NCBI RefSeq assembly: GCF_014353015.1
Contig: NZ_CP060704.1
Coordinates: forward strand, 4,985,001 to 5,049,000
Direction of reading: 5' to 3'
Length of the DNA stretch: 64,000 nt
Origin: Chitinimonas koreensis
Lineage (GTDB): Bacteria; Pseudomonadota; Gammaproteobacteria; Burkholderiales; Chitinimonadaceae
Shown here one piece after another: positions 46,341 through 54,393 of this stretch. Each line of letters opens with the position of its first letter. The first letter of the stretch is position 1. The position numbers were made by a program, and so were the translations under genes. The notes beneath the pieces were generated by a model, which worked only from the letters and a program-made list of their open reading frames with translations, did no database searches and had not been told where the DNA came from.

Positions 46341-46346
46341 TAAAAT
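46341..46346 (+). promoter_or_regulatory. candidate -10 element for purM
   Basis: TAAAAT at 46341-46346 (within GGGTAAAATGCGCGC) is the only AT-rich hexamer in the 130-bp divergent spacer between the permease and purM. No good -35 is seen 16-18 bp upstream, so the call is weak. Confidence 0.3.
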
Positions 46347-46464
46347 GCGCGCGATTTCCGGTGCTTAGACGAGATCGCCTGCGATCCTGCGGATCGTCGA
46401 CGGAGCGCCGCATTGTAACCGTACCGCCGGCGCTCCCGCGCCGGTTTTCGTTCGCGAGCCCCCC

Positions 46465-47505
46465 ATGAGCCAAGCCCAGAGCCTTTCCTACCGTGACGCC
46501 GGCGTCGACATCGACGCGGGCGACCAGTTGGTCGAGAACATCAAGCCTTTCGCCAAGCGCACCATGCGTCCCGAAGTGCTGAGCGGCATCGGCGGCTTCG
46601 GCGGCCTGGTCGAGATCAGCAAGAAGTTCAAGGAACCGGTGCTGGTCTCGGGCACCGACGGCGTCGGCACCAAGCTCAAGCTCGCCTTCGAGCTGAACCG
46701 CCACGACACGGTCGGCATCGACCTGGTGGCCATGAGCGTCAACGACATCCTGGTGCAGGGCGCCGAGCCGCTGTTCTTCCTCGACTACTTCGCCTGCGGC
46801 AAGCTCGACGTGACCGCCGCCACCGAGGTCATCAAGGGCATCGCCTCCGGCTGCGAGCAATCGGGCTGCGCGCTGATCGGCGGCGAGACCGCCGAGATGC
46901 CGGGCATGTACCCGGTCGGCGAATACGACCTGGCCGGCTTCGCGGTCGGCGTGGTCGAGAAGTCCAAGATCATCACCGGCGACAGCATCGTGGCCGGCGA
47001 CGTGGTGCTCGGCCTGGCCTCCAACGGCGCCCACTCCAACGGCTACTCGCTGATCCGCAAGATCCTCCACCTGACCGAAGCCGACTACAACGCGCCGTTC
47101 GACCACGGCCGCTCGCTGGCCGACGTGGTGATGGCGCCGACCCGGCTCTACGTGAAGCCGATGCTCAAACTGATGGAAACCGTGACGGTGAAGGGCATGG
47201 CCCACATCACCGGCGGCGGCATCACCGAGAACGTGCCGCGCGTGCTGCCGGACGACGTGGTGGCCCAGATCGACGCCAAGTCCTGGCAACTGCCCAAGCT
47301 GTTCCAGTGGCTGCAGTCGCAGGGCAACGTCGAGACGCAGGAGATGTACCGCACCTTCAACTGCGGCATCGGCATGGTGGTGATCGTCGCCGCCGAGCAT
47401 GCCGACGAAGCGACCCGCGTGCTGACCGAGACCGGCGAGACCGTCTACCGCATCGGCACGGTGCGTGCGCGCAGCGGCGACGAGCACCAGACCCAGGTCG
47501 CCTGA
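46465..47505 (+). CDS. purM: phosphoribosylformylglycinamidine cyclo-ligase
   Basis: A 346-residue AIR synthetase, the fifth step of purine synthesis, converting FGAM to AIR with ATP. Family motifs are all visible: LSYRDAGVDIDAGDQLVE at the N-terminus, VSGTDGVGTKLKLAFE, DLVAMSVNDILVQGAEPLFFLDYFACG, GGETAEMPGMY, GLASNGAHSNGYSLIRK and AHITGGGITENVPRVLP. Length matches E. coli PurM (345). It is followed by purN on the same strand after a 343-bp spacer that contains a long hairpin. Confidence 0.97.
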   Translation: MSQAQSLSYRDAGVDIDAGDQLVENIKPFAKRTMRPEVLSGIGGFGGLVEISKKFKEPVLVSGTDGVGTKLKLAFELNRHDTVGIDLVAMSVNDILVQGAEPLFFLDYFACGKLDVTAATEVIKGIASGCEQSGCALIGGETAEMPGMYPVGEYDLAGFAVGVVEKSKIITGDSIVAGDVVLGLASNGAHSNGYSLIRKILHLTEADYNAPFDHGRSLADVVMAPTRLYVKPMLKLMETVTVKGMAHITGGGITENVPRVLPDDVVAQIDAKSWQLPKLFQWLQSQGNVETQEMYRTFNCGIGMVVIVAAEHADEATRVLTETGETVYRIGTVRARSGDEHQTQVA

Positions 47506-47848
47506 TCGCGCGCCGGTATGCGGTGTGGCGACGATCGCTTGGCGCCACGCTGCAGCGCACGCCCATGGCAAAGCCGGGGGTTTGTGGTCCGAGAGCATCC
47601 AAACCCCGGCGTTCCCTGATTGATTCCGCCCCCCCCGCCCTCGCCGTCGCGAGGGAGCCTCGCTTCGCTCGAATGCATCGATTTGAGGTAGGCGCGGTTC
47701 AATCGACAGCGGGAGTCCTACCGTCGTTGAATCAACCGAATCCCCGGCACCGGTGCCGGCGAATCAATCTGAACCCTCAAGGACACAAGGGACTCGAATC
47801 CGGAAGTCCCTTGTGTCCTTTTGGGTTCCTAGGTCCCAGGAGCATCCG
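47506..47848. other. purM-purN spacer with long hairpin
   Basis: The spacer has a perfect 16-bp inverted repeat AAGGACACAAGGGACT (47779-47794) / AGTCCCTTGTGTCCTT (47805-47820), extended outward by AACCC/GGGTT (47772-47776 and 47823-47827). It ends 21 bp before the purN start codon and its right arm is followed by TTT. It could be a terminator, an attenuator-like structure or a mobile palindrome. Upstream, a C-rich block at 47628-47675 resembles one near 41829. No gene is seen. Confidence 0.6.
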
Positions 47849-48445
47849 TTGAAGCAAGTCGTCATCCTGATTTCCGGCCGCGGCTCGAACATGCAGGCCA
47901 TCGTCGAGGCCCAGATCCCCGGCGCCCGCATCGCCGCCGTGATCGCCAACCGGCCCGACGCGGCCGGCCTGGCCTGGGCCGCCGAGCGCGGCATCGCCAC
48001 CGTCGGGCTCGACCACCGCGCCTACCCGAGCCGCGAGGCATTCGACGCCGCGCTGGCCGAGTCCATCGACGCCTTCTCGCCCGACCTCGTCGTGCTGGCC
48101 GGCTTCATGCGCATCCTCGGCGCCGACTTCACCGCGCGCTACGCCGGCCGCATGTTCAACATCCATCCCTCGCTGCTGCCGGCCTTCCCCGGCCTGCACA
48201 CCCACCGCCGCGCGATCGAGTCGGGCTGCAAGCTGGCCGGCTGCACCGTGCACTTCGTCACCGCCGAGCTCGACCACGGCCCGATCGTGGCCCAGGCCGC
48301 GGTGCCGGTGCTCGACGAGGACGACGAGCACAGCCTGGCCGCGCGCGTGCTGAAGGAAGAGCACCGCCTCTACCCGGCCGCCGTGCGCGCCTTCGTCGAG
48401 GGCCGGCTGGCCGTCGACGGCCTGCGCGTGCGACAGATCGGTTGA
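47849..48445 (+). CDS. purN: phosphoribosylglycinamide formyltransferase
   Basis: A 198-residue GAR transformylase, third step of purine synthesis, using 10-formyltetrahydrofolate. The catalytic residues appear as Asn and His in FNIHPSLLPAFPG and Asp in AELDHGPIVAQA. The phosphate loop is ISGRGSNMQAI. The start is TTG 47849, with AGGAG (47838-47842) correctly spaced and MKQVVILISGRGSNM as the conserved opening; any longer version would include the hairpin repeat. The gene after it starts 5 bp downstream (or overlaps, if TTG 48442 is used). Confidence 0.95.
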   Translation: MKQVVILISGRGSNMQAIVEAQIPGARIAAVIANRPDAAGLAWAAERGIATVGLDHRAYPSREAFDAALAESIDAFSPDLVVLAGFMRILGADFTARYAGRMFNIHPSLLPAFPGLHTHRRAIESGCKLAGCTVHFVTAELDHGPIVAQAAVPVLDEDDEHSLAARVLKEEHRLYPAAVRAFVEGRLAVDGLRVRQIG

Positions 48446-48450
48446 GCGGC

Positions 48451-49659
48451 ATGGCGCGGCCACGGCGAATCCCCCTGTTCCCCGTCGCGTTGGCCGCGTC
48501 GCTGCTGCTGCACCTGTTCACCGCCTTCGGCGAGCCGCTATGGCTCTGGCTGCAGAGCGATTCGCTCGACCCCGCCCCGCTGATCAAAGCCACCCAGCGC
48601 AAGCTCAAGGCGCAGTCGGTCGAAACCACCGAGCCGGCCGGGCTCGAAGGCGTGGCGCCGGCCGACCGGCTGCTGGTCCGGCTCGGCCGCCGGCCGGCCC
48701 GGCCGCCGCACGGCCAGCCGCCGCCGAGCGCCATGAGCCACCATCCGGCCGAGCCGCCGATCGAGCCCGAAAAGCCCACGCCCAGGCCGACGCCCGAGCC
48801 CGAAGCGACCACGCCGGCCGAGGTCGTCGCGGCGACGCCGACACCCGCGCCGACGCCGGCCGCCGAAGCCGCCGCGCAAGCCGTCCAGGCCACGCCCACC
48901 CCCTCGCCCGCAGCGGTCGCGCCGACGCCGACCGCGGTGGCCGCGAACGCCGAAGCGACGCCCAATCCGACCGATACCGCCAAGCCGGCCGGCAGCGACA
49001 GGCCGATCCTCGACGCCGCCTTCCCGCGCAAGGTCGACATCGCCTATACCGTCAAGGGCATCATCGAGGCGCAGCACCGCTGGCGCGTGCAGGGCAAGCG
49101 CTACGAGATCGACACCCGCGCCAGCTTCGGCGGCCTGGCCTTCGAGTGGAAGAGCGAGGGCGACATCGGCCGCCAGGGCCTGCGGCCGCGCCGCCTGCTC
49201 GAGTACCGCAACAACCAGCCGCAACCCAAGTACCAGGCCGATTTCGACTGGGACGCCAAGCTGGTGCGCCAGGGCGAGCCCGGCAAGCAGAAGGAAGTGC
49301 CGCTCGGCGACAACGCCTTCGACGCCTTCTCGGCCGCCTACCAGTTCGCCCTGCAGGGCGACCGCATGCCGAGCTTCGAGGTGCAGATCCTCAGCGGCCG
49401 CAACAGCTACCAGGTGCCGTTCGAGATCAAGGGCGAAACCGAGCTGACGCTGTCGGGCCGGAAGGTGCCGGTGCTGGTGATGACCGGCGCCTACAAGCAG
49501 CGCCGCTTCGAGTTCTACCTGGCGCCCGAGTGGCACAACCTGCCGGTGCGCATCCGCGCCGAGGACGGCGACAAGACCTACGACATGATCGCCACCGACA
49601 TCGGCATCGACGGCAAGTCCGTGCTGCGCCGCATCCAGCGCGAGGCGCGCGACCGGTGA
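48451..49659 (+). CDS. DUF3108 protein with TonB-like membrane anchor and proline-rich linker
   Basis: A 402-residue envelope protein. Residues 10-35 form one hydrophobic anchor (VALAASLLLHLFTAFGEPLW) that resembles the TonB N-terminus. Residues about 75-185 are a Pro/Ala/Thr-rich linker with repeated TPxP and PTP units. Residues about 195-400 are a DUF3108 domain (VDIAYTVKGIIEAQHRWRV, FEWKSEGDIG, RRLLEYRNNQPQP, VPVLVMTGAYKQRRFEFYLAPEW). The layout suggests an inner-membrane protein whose domain reaches into the periplasm. Function is unknown. It forms an operon with purN and with a second DUF3108 gene. ATG 48451 is used; TTG 48442 overlaps the purN stop. Confidence 0.82.
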   Translation: MARPRRIPLFPVALAASLLLHLFTAFGEPLWLWLQSDSLDPAPLIKATQRKLKAQSVETTEPAGLEGVAPADRLLVRLGRRPARPPHGQPPPSAMSHHPAEPPIEPEKPTPRPTPEPEATTPAEVVAATPTPAPTPAAEAAAQAVQATPTPSPAAVAPTPTAVAANAEATPNPTDTAKPAGSDRPILDAAFPRKVDIAYTVKGIIEAQHRWRVQGKRYEIDTRASFGGLAFEWKSEGDIGRQGLRPRRLLEYRNNQPQPKYQADFDWDAKLVRQGEPGKQKEVPLGDNAFDAFSAAYQFALQGDRMPSFEVQILSGRNSYQVPFEIKGETELTLSGRKVPVLVMTGAYKQRRFEFYLAPEWHNLPVRIRAEDGDKTYDMIATDIGIDGKSVLRRIQREARDR

Positions 49660-49733
49660 GCACGACTGCGATTCAGCCGCGCGTCAGCCGCCTGCGCCTA
49701 GGCTGCGGCTATCATCAGCAGGAGGTACACCCC

Positions 49734-50406
49734 ATGATCCGTCCGACGCTCGCCCTGTTCGCCCTCGCCGCCGCCAGCCTCGCCCGCTGGCCGAGCCGCT
49801 GCCCGCGCGCGCCACCATCACCTACGAAGCCCGGCTCGGCGGCATGCCGGTCGGCGAGGCGGTGCAGCGCTGGACCTTGGCGCAAGGCCAGTACAAGCTC
49901 GACACCGAGATCAAGCCCATCCTCGGCCCGCGCATCCGCTACCAGAGCAGCGGCGCGGTCGGCAACGGCGGGCTCAAGCCGGCCGACTACGCCGAATACC
50001 GCGGCGGCGACACGCCGCGCAACCAGGTGCGCTTCGACTGGACCGCGCGCCAGGTCAGCTACGGCGCGCCCGACGCGCTCAAGAACGCCAAGCTGGACGA
50101 CGGCGCGCAGGATCTCAACGCCCTGCCGTTCCAGCTGGCCTGGCTCGGCGACAAGAGCCCGGCCCGGGTCCAGGTGGTCACCGGCCGCAAGGTCCGCGAC
50201 GATCGCTTCGCGCTGGCCGCGCCGGCCAGCGTCAGCCTCAAGGGCAAGACCGTCGCCGCCCGCGTCTGGCGCGTGCCCGAGGGGGCGATGCAACCGAATT
50301 CTGGCTGGCGCCGGAGCTGGGCAACCTGCCGGTGAAGATCGTCCGCCGCGACGACCACGGCGAGCTGCAGCTGGTCGCCAAGCAACTCGATTACCAAACT
50401 GATTGA
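49734..50406 (+). pseudogene. second DUF3108 protein, two frame breaks
   Basis: A periplasmic paralogue of the preceding gene, without the linker. It starts at ATG 49734 after AGGAGG with a signal peptide (MIRPTLALFALAAASLA). The frame breaks at about 49783-49786 and the mature protein continues one frame over (LAEPLPARATITYEARLGG, VQRWTLAQGQYKLDTEIKP, IRYQSSGAVGNGGLKPADY). It breaks again in the G-run 50281-50285 and resumes as TEFWLAPELGNLPVKIV to the stop at 50406. One added base at each site gives a protein of about 224 residues ending in the same FWLAPE motif as its neighbour. Probable assembly errors. Confidence 0.75.
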
Positions 50407-50421
50407 ACCTGACGGAAAACC

Positions 50422-51684
50422 ATGTCCATCCCTTCGGCCCCCTTCCATGCCGCCCTCGATGCCCTGCGTGCCGCGCTGGGCTTCGCCGCCCCGGCCGACG
50501 CCGTGCTGTCGCGCTTCTTCCGCGAGAACCCCAAGCTCGGCAGCCATGACCGCGCCTTCGTGGCCGAAGCGGTGTTCGGCGTGCTGCGCCAGAAATTCAC
50601 GCTCGACCGCATCTGCGCGCCCGATCCGACCCCGCGCAAGCTGCTGCTGGCCTTCCTGGCGCGCAGCGGCCACAACCTGCGCGAGTTCGAGCAGATCGTG
50701 AAGCGCGAGGACGAGCGCACCTTCCTGGCCGGCGTGAAGGCATTCAAGAACGACAGCCTGAGCGCGGCCGAGCGCGCCGAGCTGCCCGACTGGGCTGCCG
50801 CCGAGCTGCTGGCCGGCGGCATGGACGAAACGGCGCTGGTGGAGCTGGGCCGCGCGCTGGCGCAGCCGGCCCCGCTCGACCTCCGGGTGAACACGCTGAA
50901 GATGAAGCGCGAGGCGGTGCTGCAGGAACTGGCCGCGCTCGGCCTCGAGGCCGCCGCCACGCCGCTGTCGCCGTTCGGCATCCGCATCCATGGCCGGCCC
51001 TCGATCAGCCGCCATACGCTGTTCACCGAGGGCGCCATCGAGGTGCAGGACGAGGGCAGCCAGCTGCTCGGCCTGCTGGTCGCGCCGCGGCGCGGCGAGA
51101 TGGTGGCCGACTTCTGCGCCGGCGCCGGCGGCAAGACGCTGCTCCTGGGCATGCTGATGGCGTCGACCGGCCGGCTGTACGCCTTCGACGTCAGCGAGAA
51201 GCGGCTGGCCAACCTCAAGCCGCGGCTGGCGCGCTCGGGCCTGTCCAACGTGCAGCCGCAGCGCATCGAGAGCGAGAACGACGCGCGGGTGAAGCGGCTG
51301 GCCGGCAAGATCGACCGGGTGCTGGTCGATGCGCCCTGCTCCGGCCTCGGCACGCTGCGGCGCAATCCCGACCTCAAGTTCCGCCAGAGCGCGGCCGCGG
51401 TCGACGAGCTCAACGCCAAGCAGGCCGCCATCCTGGCCTCGGCCGCCCGGCTGGTGAAGGTCGGCGGCCGGCTGGTCTACGCGACCTGCTCGATCCTGCC
51501 GCGCGAGAACCAGGACATCGTCGAGGCCTTCCTGGCCGCGCATCCCGGCTTCGAGCTGGTACCGGCCAATACGGTGCTGGCCGAGCAGAAGGTGGAGCTC
51601 GATACCGGCGACTACCTGCGGCTCGATCCGCAGCGGCATGGCTGCGACGGCTTCTTCGCCGCGGTGCTGACCCGCAAGGCCTGA
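50422..51684 (+). CDS. RsmB/NOP-type RNA (cytosine-5) methyltransferase
   Basis: A 420-residue SAM-dependent m5C RNA methyltransferase. It has an N-terminal helical region, the RVNTLK strand, the SAM site DFCAGAGGKTLLLG, motif IV DAPCSGLGTLRRNPDLK with the helper Cys, and motif VI YATCSILPRENQ with the catalytic Cys. It is similar to RsmB (16S rRNA C967) and other NOP2/Sun members; without the typical RsmB NusB-like first domain being clear, I leave the exact target open. It is 15 bp after the DUF3108 gene and followed by a terminator. Confidence 0.88.
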   Translation: MSIPSAPFHAALDALRAALGFAAPADAVLSRFFRENPKLGSHDRAFVAEAVFGVLRQKFTLDRICAPDPTPRKLLLAFLARSGHNLREFEQIVKREDERTFLAGVKAFKNDSLSAAERAELPDWAAAELLAGGMDETALVELGRALAQPAPLDLRVNTLKMKREAVLQELAALGLEAAATPLSPFGIRIHGRPSISRHTLFTEGAIEVQDEGSQLLGLLVAPRRGEMVADFCAGAGGKTLLLGMLMASTGRLYAFDVSEKRLANLKPRLARSGLSNVQPQRIESENDARVKRLAGKIDRVLVDAPCSGLGTLRRNPDLKFRQSAAAVDELNAKQAAILASAARLVKVGGRLVYATCSILPRENQDIVEAFLAAHPGFELVPANTVLAEQKVELDTGDYLRLDPQRHGCDGFFAAVLTRKA

Positions 51685-51702
51685 TTCCCGGCCGGACGAA
51701 CG

Positions 51703-51733
51703 AAAAGGGCGCGTTTCGCAACGCGCCCTTTTT
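51703..51733. terminator. intrinsic terminator after the RNA methyltransferase gene
   Basis: The stem AAGGGCGCGTT/AACGCGCCCTT with a short TCGC loop, then TTT, begins 18 bp after the stop at 51684. Confidence 0.88.
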
Positions 51734-51787
51734 GCATCCTGCTGCCAATCCATCGCGGCTCGAGCCGCCGCCATCGTCGATCGTTGG

Positions 51788-51855
51788 GTAGGAGCGGCTT
51801 CAGCCGCGAGTGATCATGACAGAACGAACGGCTTCGCGGCTAAAGCCGCTCCTAC
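51788..51855. repeat. REP-like palindrome, family A
   Basis: The arm GTAGGAGCGGCTTCAGCC (51788) is mirrored by GGCTAAAGCCGCTCCTAC (to 51855), the same family as the copy at 19471-19535, with a different loop. Confidence 0.85.
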
Positions 51856-51874
51856 ACATTCCCGAACGGCACGG

Positions 51875-52204
51875 TCAATGCGCCGATACCTTGGAGAACA
51901 GGTTGAGCACCACCACGCCGGCCACGATCAGGCCCATGCCGATCATCGCCGCCAGGTCCAGCGCCTGGCCGAAGCGCAGCCAGGCGATCAGCGCGATCAG
52001 CACCACGCCGACGCCGGACCAGACCGCGTAAGCGATGCCGACCGGCATGCTGCGCAGCGTCAGCGACAGGAAGTAGAAGGCCACCGCGTAGCCGAGCGCC
52101 ACCACCAGCGACGGCAAGGTCCGGCTGAAGCCGTCCGAAGCCTTCAGCGCCGAGGTCGCGATCACCTCGGCGACGATGGCGATGGCCAGGTAGAGCCAGT
52201 GCAC
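51875..52204 (-). CDS. SMR family small multidrug efflux transporter (EmrE-like)
   Basis: A 109-residue four-helix inner-membrane antiporter. The essential membrane-embedded Glu is present in IAEVIATSALKASDGF (residue about 13). AYFLS-type helix 2, GIAYAVWSGVGVVLIALIAWL in helix 3 and GLIVAGVVVLNLFS in helix 4 are typical of EmrE/QacE rather than SugE. It exchanges protons for lipophilic cations. It lies 4 bp after the sspB stop on the same strand. Confidence 0.92.
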   Translation of the reverse strand: MHWLYLAIAIVAEVIATSALKASDGFSRTLPSLVVALGYAVAFYFLSLTLRSMPVGIAYAVWSGVGVVLIALIAWLRFGQALDLAAMIGMGLIVAGVVVLNLFSKVSAH

Positions 52205-52208
52205 GGCC

Positions 52209-52718
52209 TTACTTCACCACGCGCAGGTGGCCGCGGCCGGCCGGCGGCGGGGTGGGTTTGTCGTCGTCGTCCTCGGCGCGGGCCACGGCCGGCTCGGCCT
52301 CGGCGACTTCGGCATCCACCGGCGCGGCCTCGGCCGGGGCCGCCTCGGGCTCGCTGGAGACCGCGCGCAGCGGCGCCACGCGTTCCGGCATGACTTCGCT
52401 GCCGTCGAATTCCGGCTCCCAGGCCATGCCCTCGCCGGTCTCGCGCGCGAACAGCGAGACCACCGCGCCGACCGGCACGAAGATGTCGCGGCTGACGCCG
52501 TTGAAGCGCGCCGAGAAGCGCACGTAGTCGTCGCCGAGCTGCAGGTTGCGGGTGGCGTTGTAGCTCACGTTGAGCGTGATCTCGCCGCCCTTCACGTATT
52601 CCATCGGCACCTGCATGGTGCCCTTCACCGCCACCACCATATAGGGCGTGTGGCCGTGGTCGGAACACCACTCATGGATGGCGCGCAGCAGGTAGGGCTT
52701 GATCGGGACGGATTTCAT
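52209..52718 (-). CDS. sspB: ClpXP protease specificity-enhancing factor SspB
   Basis: A 169-residue adaptor that tethers ssrA-tagged and other substrates to ClpXP. The N-terminal folded domain is conserved (KPYLLRAIHEWCSDHGHTPY, ITLNVSYNATRNLQLGDDYVRFSARFNG, IFVPVGAVVSLFARETGEGM). A long acidic, Ala/Pro/Glu-rich flexible linker follows. The short C-terminal ClpX-binding tail ends in GRGHLRVVK, fitting the XB motif. It is 86 bp downstream of sspA, the usual gene pair. Confidence 0.95.
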   Translation of the reverse strand: MKSVPIKPYLLRAIHEWCSDHGHTPYMVVAVKGTMQVPMEYVKGGEITLNVSYNATRNLQLGDDYVRFSARFNGVSRDIFVPVGAVVSLFARETGEGMAWEPEFDGSEVMPERVAPLRAVSSEPEAAPAEAAPVDAEVAEAEPAVARAEDDDDKPTPPPAGRGHLRVVK

Positions 52719-52804
52719 GGCGGACCGCGGGATTGGAGCGTGGAGGCGGGACTGCGGGGCGAGGAACGCGGCACGGCTGCGCCGCGTTCCGGCCCGGACG
52801 GGTA

Positions 52805-53410
52805 TTACTTGCGCATGGCCTTTTCGTTCGGCGTCATCGAATCGATGAAGGCCTGGCGGCCGAACAGGCGCTCGGCGTACTTGAGGATCGGCGCCATCGG
52901 CTTGGACACTTCCACGCCGTAGTGCTCCAGGCGCCACAGCAGCGGAGCGATAGCCACGTCGAGCATCGAGAACTCCTCGCCCAGCATGAACTTCTGCTTG
53001 GCGAAGATCGGCGCGATCTGGCCGAGGTTGTCGCGGATCACGCCGCGGGCCTTCTCCAGATCCTTCTTCGAGGTGCCGCTGGTCTCGAGCACCTTCACGT
53101 GCACGAACAGCTCGCGCTCGAAGTTGTGCAGCATCAGGCGGGCGCGGCCGCGCATGATCGGATCGGCCGGCATCAGCTGCGGGTGCGGGAAGCGCTCGTC
53201 GATGTACTCGTTGATGATGTTCGACTCGTACAGCACCAGGTCGCGCTCGACCAGCACCGGCACTTCGTTGTACGGGTTCATCACCGCCAGGTCTTCCGGC
53301 TTGTTGTGCATGTCCACGTCGACGATCTGGAAGTCCATGCCCTTCTCGAACAGGACGATGCGGCAACGGTGGCTGAAGGGGCAGGAGGTGCCGGAATACA
53401 GGGTCATCAT
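52805..53410 (-). CDS. sspA: stringent starvation protein A
   Basis: A 201-residue glutathione-S-transferase-fold protein that binds RNA polymerase and adjusts transcription under stress in E. coli and relatives. It opens with MMTLYSGTSCPFSHRCRIVL, continues with NPYNEVPVLVERDLVLYESNIINEYIDERFPHP (thioredoxin-like domain with the cis-Pro) and has the helical C-terminal domain with MLDVAIAPLLWRLEHYG. Standard length. It lies upstream of sspB on the same strand and 152 bp downstream of petC, with a terminator between. Confidence 0.95.
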   Translation of the reverse strand: MMTLYSGTSCPFSHRCRIVLFEKGMDFQIVDVDMHNKPEDLAVMNPYNEVPVLVERDLVLYESNIINEYIDERFPHPQLMPADPIMRGRARLMLHNFERELFVHVKVLETSGTSKKDLEKARGVIRDNLGQIAPIFAKQKFMLGEEFSMLDVAIAPLLWRLEHYGVEVSKPMAPILKYAERLFGRQAFIDSMTPNEKAMRK

Positions 53411-53513
53411 ATCGGTAGGAACTCCATCGACGGCAAGGATAGGTAAGAACGGGATTTTATCATTTCGTCTATGACGAAATCCACAAAATCAAGATAAGTC
53501 AATGATTAAAAAG

Positions 53514-53543
53514 AAAAAAGCGGAAGTTTTACCTTCCGCTTTT
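53514..53543 (-). terminator. intrinsic terminator after petABC
   Basis: The stem GCGGAAG/CTTCCGC is flanked by A6 and T4, so it can work in either direction. It lies 20 bp after the petC stop on the minus strand and separates the bc1 operon from sspA. Confidence 0.85.
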
Positions 53544-53562
53544 CCATGCTGGCGAGCATCGA

Positions 53563-54375
53563 TCAATGGATGTCGCGCCAGTATTCCTTCTTCAGCAGGT
53601 AGGCCATCGGCACCAGGATGAACATCAGGAACAGCAGCACGCCGTAGCCGATGTGCTGGCGCGTCACCTGCGCCGGCTCGCCCATCCAGACCAGGTAGTT
53701 GGTCAGGTCGGCCATCTTGTTGTCGTAGTCGAAGGTGTTGGCCTTGCCGTCGGCCAGGCGGGTCAGCGAACCGGGCTTGACCAGCACCAGCTCGTGGGTC
53801 TCGACCTTGTGGCCTTCGTGGGTCTGCCACGAGCGCACCACGTTGCCCTTCGCCTCTTCGCCGTGGCCTTCGCCTTCGACCTTGCGCAGCTCGAGGTCGC
53901 CCTGCAGCTGCCACAGCACGTGCGGCATGCCGACCTTGTCGAACACCGCGTTGTTCCAGCCGGTCGGCCGGCTTTCGTCGCGGTAGAAGCTGCGCAGGTA
54001 GGTATAGAGCCAGTCGGCGCCGCGCGAGCGGGCGACCAGCGACAGGTCCGGCGGCGTGGCGCCGAACCAGGCCTTGCCGTCCTTGGCCTGCATGGCCACG
54101 CGCATCGGCTCGCCGATCTTCTCGGTGGTGAACATCAGGTTGTCCTTCACCTGCTGTTCGGTCAGGCCGAGATCTAGCAGCCGGTTGTAGCGCATGGCGG
54201 CGGCGCCGTGGCAGGACAGGCAGTAGTTGACGAACAGCTGGGCACCGCGCTGCACCGACTCGGCGTCGCGCACGTTGAGCGGGGCGGCGTCCAGCGCGAC
54301 CTCGGTCGACGCCGTGGCGGCCACCGGCAGCAGCAGCGCGCAGGCGGCGAGGATCTGAGCGATCTTGTTTTTCAT
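53563..54375 (-). CDS. petC: ubiquinol-cytochrome c reductase, cytochrome c1 subunit
   Basis: A 270-residue membrane-anchored c-type cytochrome of complex III, passing electrons from the Rieske centre to soluble cytochrome c. A signal peptide (residues 1-22) precedes the heme site CLSCH at 52-56. The likely Met ligand lies in EPMRVAM near 112. TPPDLSLVARSRG and WLYTYLRSFYRDE are standard family motifs. One C-terminal helix (YGVLLFLMFILVPMAYLL) anchors the protein, leaving a KKEYWRDIH tail. It is third in petA-petB-petC, 18 bp after petB. Confidence 0.96.
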   Translation of the reverse strand: MKNKIAQILAACALLLPVAATASTEVALDAAPLNVRDAESVQRGAQLFVNYCLSCHGAAAMRYNRLLDLGLTEQQVKDNLMFTTEKIGEPMRVAMQAKDGKAWFGATPPDLSLVARSRGADWLYTYLRSFYRDESRPTGWNNAVFDKVGMPHVLWQLQGDLELRKVEGEGHGEEAKGNVVRSWQTHEGHKVETHELVLVKPGSLTRLADGKANTFDYDNKMADLTNYLVWMGEPAQVTRQHIGYGVLLFLMFILVPMAYLLKKEYWRDIH

Positions 54376-54393
54376 CTTTGTCCGTCTCCCTTG

